Part shown: one piece after another, positions 60,101 through 64,000 of the stretch
Position numbering within the stretch: the first letter of the stretch is position 1
Layout: every line of letters starts with the position of its first letter
Origin: Collybiopsis luxurians FD-317 M1
Lineage: Eukaryota > Basidiomycota > Agaricomycetes > Agaricales > Omphalotaceae
Reading direction: 5' to 3'
Length of the DNA stretch: 64,000 nucleotides
Assembly (NCBI GenBank): GCA_000827265.1
Contig: KN834784.1
Span: 400,587-464,586, forward strand
The notes under the pieces: model-generated
What the model saw: only the letters and a program-made list of their open reading frames with translations
What the model was told of the DNA's origin: nothing
Database searches by the model: none
Position numbers and translations under genes: made by a program

Positions 60101-61215
60101 GGAAGCACCGAATTCTGGGATTATTTCATGGCGGTGACTTCTACTTAACAGGAAATTGTGGTTGGCAGCAGAGTATAGTTAAGAAGTCTTGTGCCATGTA
60201 GTGGGCCAGGAAGCTGATATCCTAGGAGCAAAGTGCAAGTGCAGCTGCACCTGAGCTCTGTTTTAACGACTCAAAAGAGCTCTTTTTTTTTTTTTCAAAT
60301 AACTCTTTTGGATCACAATTTAATGAAGACAGCTTGAAGGTTGAAAAGAAAATGTATCGTTACCACGTCCCAAGATATCTGGATAGCCCCGAAGATGAGC
60401 AACGGAGGCTGTCGGTAATTGAGTCATCGACGTTGACTATATTTGTCTAGGTTTCCTGGATATGCATGCTACATTCGAAAACCATATCCAATGTCAGACG
60501 CTTGGCTGATACAAAAGATGCAAGGACACATCCGTGCATGTATTAGCTCTGCCAGCGGAGTCGAACAAAAGAACCTTATCGAATACGCCTCATTGGTACT
60601 AGTCCCATGCCGTACACTTTTCTCCTCCCTGCCTACCACAGAACCAAGTATCATAGAGCGAGGCACAATCAATTGAGCGTGCTTCCATTGTAGGTTTCCT
60701 TCTGTTTGAATCACGTTTGGGCGTTGTCTAGATCAGCGTAGGAGATGAGCACATAGAGGTTCAGTTGCCAGAGCCAACAGCAAGGCTGACCGGATGATCC
60801 ACTGGATGCACCATAACACAACACGATCATTGTGTAAACCGAACAATTAGCTCTAACCTTGTTTCTGCATTCTAGGATTCCCTGCTAGATCATCAATCCA
60901 CCTCATGTATCCAAGCTACCTCCGAGCAAGTCGACCGTCAACCTTTCTGGCGAGAAAGAGCTTCAGAACACCTCGGGGGCTCTTCAGTTTGCTAAAGTCA
61001 GAGGGTTTCCATATTCCGAGCAACGAGCCTTGACAATAGAGGAACATCCCAACTTGGAAGGTCAAAGCAACACTGCGCAGTGACGGCACATGACCTTTTT
61101 GACGGCGCTAATCAGTCCAATGATAGCCGGATCTGCAACCGAATCGTCTTTTTTTCACGAGCCAAAAGCATGGAATTGGAGTTGGCGGAATTGAACCCTC
61201 AATCGAACCACCACT
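57123..61215. other. Gene-poor region
   Basis: Over 4 kb with only short unsupported frames. Two stretches, ~59295-59350 and ~60768-60840, share an AGAGCCAACAG start and GATCAT-type sequence and may be diverged copies of a small repeat. An 18-nt unit around 58534-58565 (CCCCGAGGCAACAC) is tandemly doubled. No RNA gene was recognised. Confidence 0.4.
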
Positions 61216-62490
61216 ATGTCCCCCATTTCTGCTAGCAATCTTTTCCCAGATATCTTATCCACCTCTCCTCTTATCGTCCTTCCAGTCGGTAAGATTTACT
61301 ATTACTTGTACATCTCCGCAGTTTGAGGTTTCTGAAAATCGAGCTTGCGTAGGGCTTACCGTATACTGGGTTCTGCACAAATTGTTCTTCTATCCTTTGT
61401 TTTTCTCTCCTATCCGCAATGTACCTGGGCCCCCATTAGGTCATCCTCTCTGGGGACAATTTACCAAAGTAATGTCTTCCGAATCAGGAATCGCTCAATG
61501 AGAATGGGCCAAGCAGTACGGCGCCGTAGTACGCGTTGTTGGCCCTGTTGGAATCGAAAGAGTCATGTTCCTGAGGCCCGAAGCTTTACACAAAATAATG
61601 GTCAAAGATTGGTTAGATTACCCCCGAGTATGTGCGGTGTTACTTTTGATGTTTACACAATCCAAAGTTGAACCTTGCTAGCCCAACTTTATGAGAAAGG
61701 TCCTGGGTCATGTCACCGGGTACGGCTTGCTCACCGTAACAGGAGACGAGCATAGGCAGATGAGGAAAGCAATGAACCCGGTATTTTCCACTCCAAATCT
61801 CATGGCGCGTAAGTGCGTTCAAAATTCGCAAGACTGTCCTCGAATTCTTGTGTACAGAGACGGACATGTACTATGATGCTATTCAAGGGTAAGTAGCTCG
61901 GACGACCGTGTATTTACTCGGTACCTACGGTTCTGCAGACTCGTAGACATTTTTGCAGTGCAAGCTGATCAAAAAGAGGGCAAGATAATCCAGGTATACG
62001 AATGGAGTATGTATTTCCCCTTTTAGAGTCCCTTTGGAGCATTGGCTCAGGCAGAATGAATAGTGAGCAAAGTAACTCTGGACATCATTTGCGAGGCAGC
62101 CTTCGGTTATTGCACAGACTCGCTCCACAACCCCCACAATGAACTTGCGGAAGCCTATGAGCATCTTGTAAACCTTCAATCAGGCAAGCAATCTTCACTT
62201 TATCCCTATTCACGTTTGTATATGTCCTGACTGTCTATGTAGGCACGAACCTTGTCAAGTTCATTGGGACCGTAATCATACCTGGCATGCCCAGATTTCT
62301 TCAAACAGAATTCGCCTACCGTCACCGAAACATTTTTTTCTTACATCTCGCCCCTTGCACCTCTGACTACCGTACTCGATTCAATGCACACTATCAAATG
62401 CGTCTCGGCCCAGATGGTTCAGGACAAAATTAAGGAATCTGTCGAGTTGGGCATGGTGGACGTCTCATGTTATCCGGTTGCACTTTAGCT
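61216..62490 (+). pseudogene. Truncated cytochrome P450 pseudogene
   Basis: Clear P450 N-terminal half across several exons: VPGPPLGHPLWGQF, AVVRVVGPVGIERVMF, HVTGYGLLTVTGDEHRQMRK (helix C WxxxR-like region) and VTLDIICEAAFGY. Lesions: an in-frame TGA at 61499-61501 where relatives have an Arg codon before EWAKQYG; a frame change at the T7 run near 62333; and loss of everything after the helix-G region, including the I-helix, ExxR and heme motif. One intron appears to use a GC donor (near 62185). It belongs to a different P450 family from P450 A. At 62455-62487 the sequence becomes a match to part of the TmpA-like gene. Confidence 0.8.
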
Positions 62491-63948
62491 CTGCAGAGAA
62501 TTAGGCGCTAAATTGGTTCTTGGCTCACTTTCGGGCTGTCTAAATTTTGATGCCTTGGATCTAAACGTGTCCCCTCAATTCTCAGACCAACATGAATGAA
62601 ATCAAGCTCATTGAAGAGACTGAAACTGACCAAAACCATCCTCAAGCGCACCTACGCCAAGATAGGCCAAATCAATCCCATATCCCCTAGTGCCTCTCAT
62701 AAACGGCAGCGATTCTCCTATTTGGGCTTCCCCTGGTCCACGCCCTATAGCTGGTATTCACCATTGTTTACCACTGTGCTTGATGTATTTTTTCTGGGGG
62801 GGGGGACTTGATAGACTGGCCTGTATGATGCATTATAGTTACCAGCTATCCACTGGGATTTCACCACGTGTATTTGCTTGCTTTTAATATATCTTTGTTG
62901 TAAATACTCTAGTAATGCTGCGCTCTAATGGTTTGACTCTATATAAATGGTTAGCCTTCCTCGCGTGTTAAAATACCCACGGGAATTTCATTCACCAAAT
63001 TCTCGCTCGGTTTTGGCCTCACTTTATACAGCTCATTTCAAGAATGCACCTCATTATCATTGTGTACGTCCCTTTATATTTGTCAGGATCAGTCCTTGCA
63101 TAATATGTGTGTCAGCGACCAGGATGGGGTGTGGTGTACAGTATGTCTTGTTCTGGCTTATTTGGTTTGAGTACTGATCAGCAGCAGGTCGTTGGTATGC
63201 AACCAGTTGTCCTAAACGGCACACACAGACATGGAAAATTTGCGGTTGGTCATGGGGATGTTATTTCCCTTCCCAAATCCGTCTGTAAGTTCAGCAATAC
63301 GCGACTACTTACTTTTTGGTGTGCTGATTCTGGTTGATACACAGCCTGCTCTGTAGGAATTCTCTAATGCATTGTAACATCCAGAAGAATACTTGTGTAA
63401 AGGCTTAAACTTTGTTTGTTGTAATCGATGCTATTGTAGTACGAGTCAAGTCAGCACACACACCGCTTACACTTACTTGGGAGAGAGGGCCCAGAGTGGC
63501 AGAGCCATACAGTTGCTGAGTATCAATCTCTATCACTGCAAGTCAATCTGATCTCGTCCAATCGGCTACCACAATGAGTAATAAGATACAGTTTGTGAAC
63601 TATTAGTGTCCAAGATTCAAGTGATCAGTATATTGCAAACGGTGGATATATGTAGACTACAACCCTAACTAGTCCGGCGCACCCTAACCATATTCTGCAC
63701 TTGACATAGAGTCTTCCTAAACCTAGGCAATCAATCCTGCTCACCTCAATGTGCAGTGTATAGTTGTTTTGAGAGTGAGATGAGTTTAGTCCTCAATAGC
63801 TTAGTCCTCTGCACAGTACTGAGGTTACTCCTACCTAGGATTCTGGCTGCCCACCTGCAGTCAGCAAGTGAAATTATCACTCAGCAGCACATTCTAGCTG
63901 TTCCAGCAGTCTATATTACTGTTTGTTCATAGAAACTTCCTTTTTTCT

Positions 63949-63949
<1 letters not shown>
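62491..63949. other. Terminal gene-poor region
   Basis: No supported gene. A frame at 62596-62811 lacks domain features and runs into a G10 tract near 62797. The last ~500 bases before the T run may be part of a retroposon in reverse orientation, but no coding or LTR signal is seen. Confidence 0.35.

Positions 63950-64000
<51 letters not shown>
63950..64000. repeat. Poly-T run of at least 51 bases at window end
   Basis: Uninterrupted T from 63950 to the end of the window. It could be the poly-A tail of a minus-strand retroposon, a long mononucleotide tract, or an assembly artefact. Confidence 0.9.

Noticed and set aside
1..64000. CRISPR arrays, operons, ribosome binding sites
   Set aside because: The sequence is eukaryotic; no regularly spaced short repeats with unique spacers were seen.

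Overview
The window reads as nuclear DNA of a filamentous basidiomycete, most likely an agaricomycete. The support is many 45-70 bp GT-AG introns (often 8-12 exons per gene), a NACHT-ankyrin NLR, several cytochrome P450 genes, a DUF6534-type membrane-protein pair, a BTG-like gene with a serine-rich tail, a TmpA-like flavoprotein and TTAGGG-type sequence. The species cannot be named from the sequence. There is one assembly gap (402 N). I rebuilt most genes by hand from splice sites and reading frame, so exon edges are inferences, although phases agree across whole genes and between duplicated copies.

Layout. 1-5 kb: a BTG/Tob-like gene and a broken tandem copy. 5.4-6.1 kb: a short hAT-like element with its target-site duplication. 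6.4-10.4 kb: a 7-exon NLR. 11.2-18.6 kb and 25.0-36.3 kb: two copies of one block containing P450 A, a remnant of P450 B, a choline/ethanolamine phosphotransferase, a small secreted protein on the minus strand, and a multi-pass membrane protein. The copies have decayed differently. P450 A looks intact in both. The phosphotransferase is intact in copy 1 and frameshifted in copy 2. The secreted protein and the membrane protein are intact only in copy 2. 18.6-25.0 kb separates the copies and is repeat DNA: tandem CCTAGG/CCCAGG-rich repeats around the N gap, a solo LTR, a TIR element and the tail of a Ty1/copia element that ends where copy 2 begins.

36.7-57.1 kb is gene-dense and looks like ordinary chromosomal content: a GH79 glycosidase (minus), two tandem DUF6534-like membrane proteins, a pirin, a microbial-type poly(ADP-ribose) glycohydrolase, an ADP1-like ABCG transporter (minus) and a TmpA-like membrane flavoprotein. 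57.1-64.0 kb is gene-poor. It holds a broken, truncated P450 and ends in a 51-T run.

No coherent new multi-gene system is evident. The most notable items are the asymmetric decay of the duplicated block, a TIR element carrying telomere-like repeats and a long internal hairpin, the NLR, and a five-exon small secreted protein that no single open reading frame reveals.
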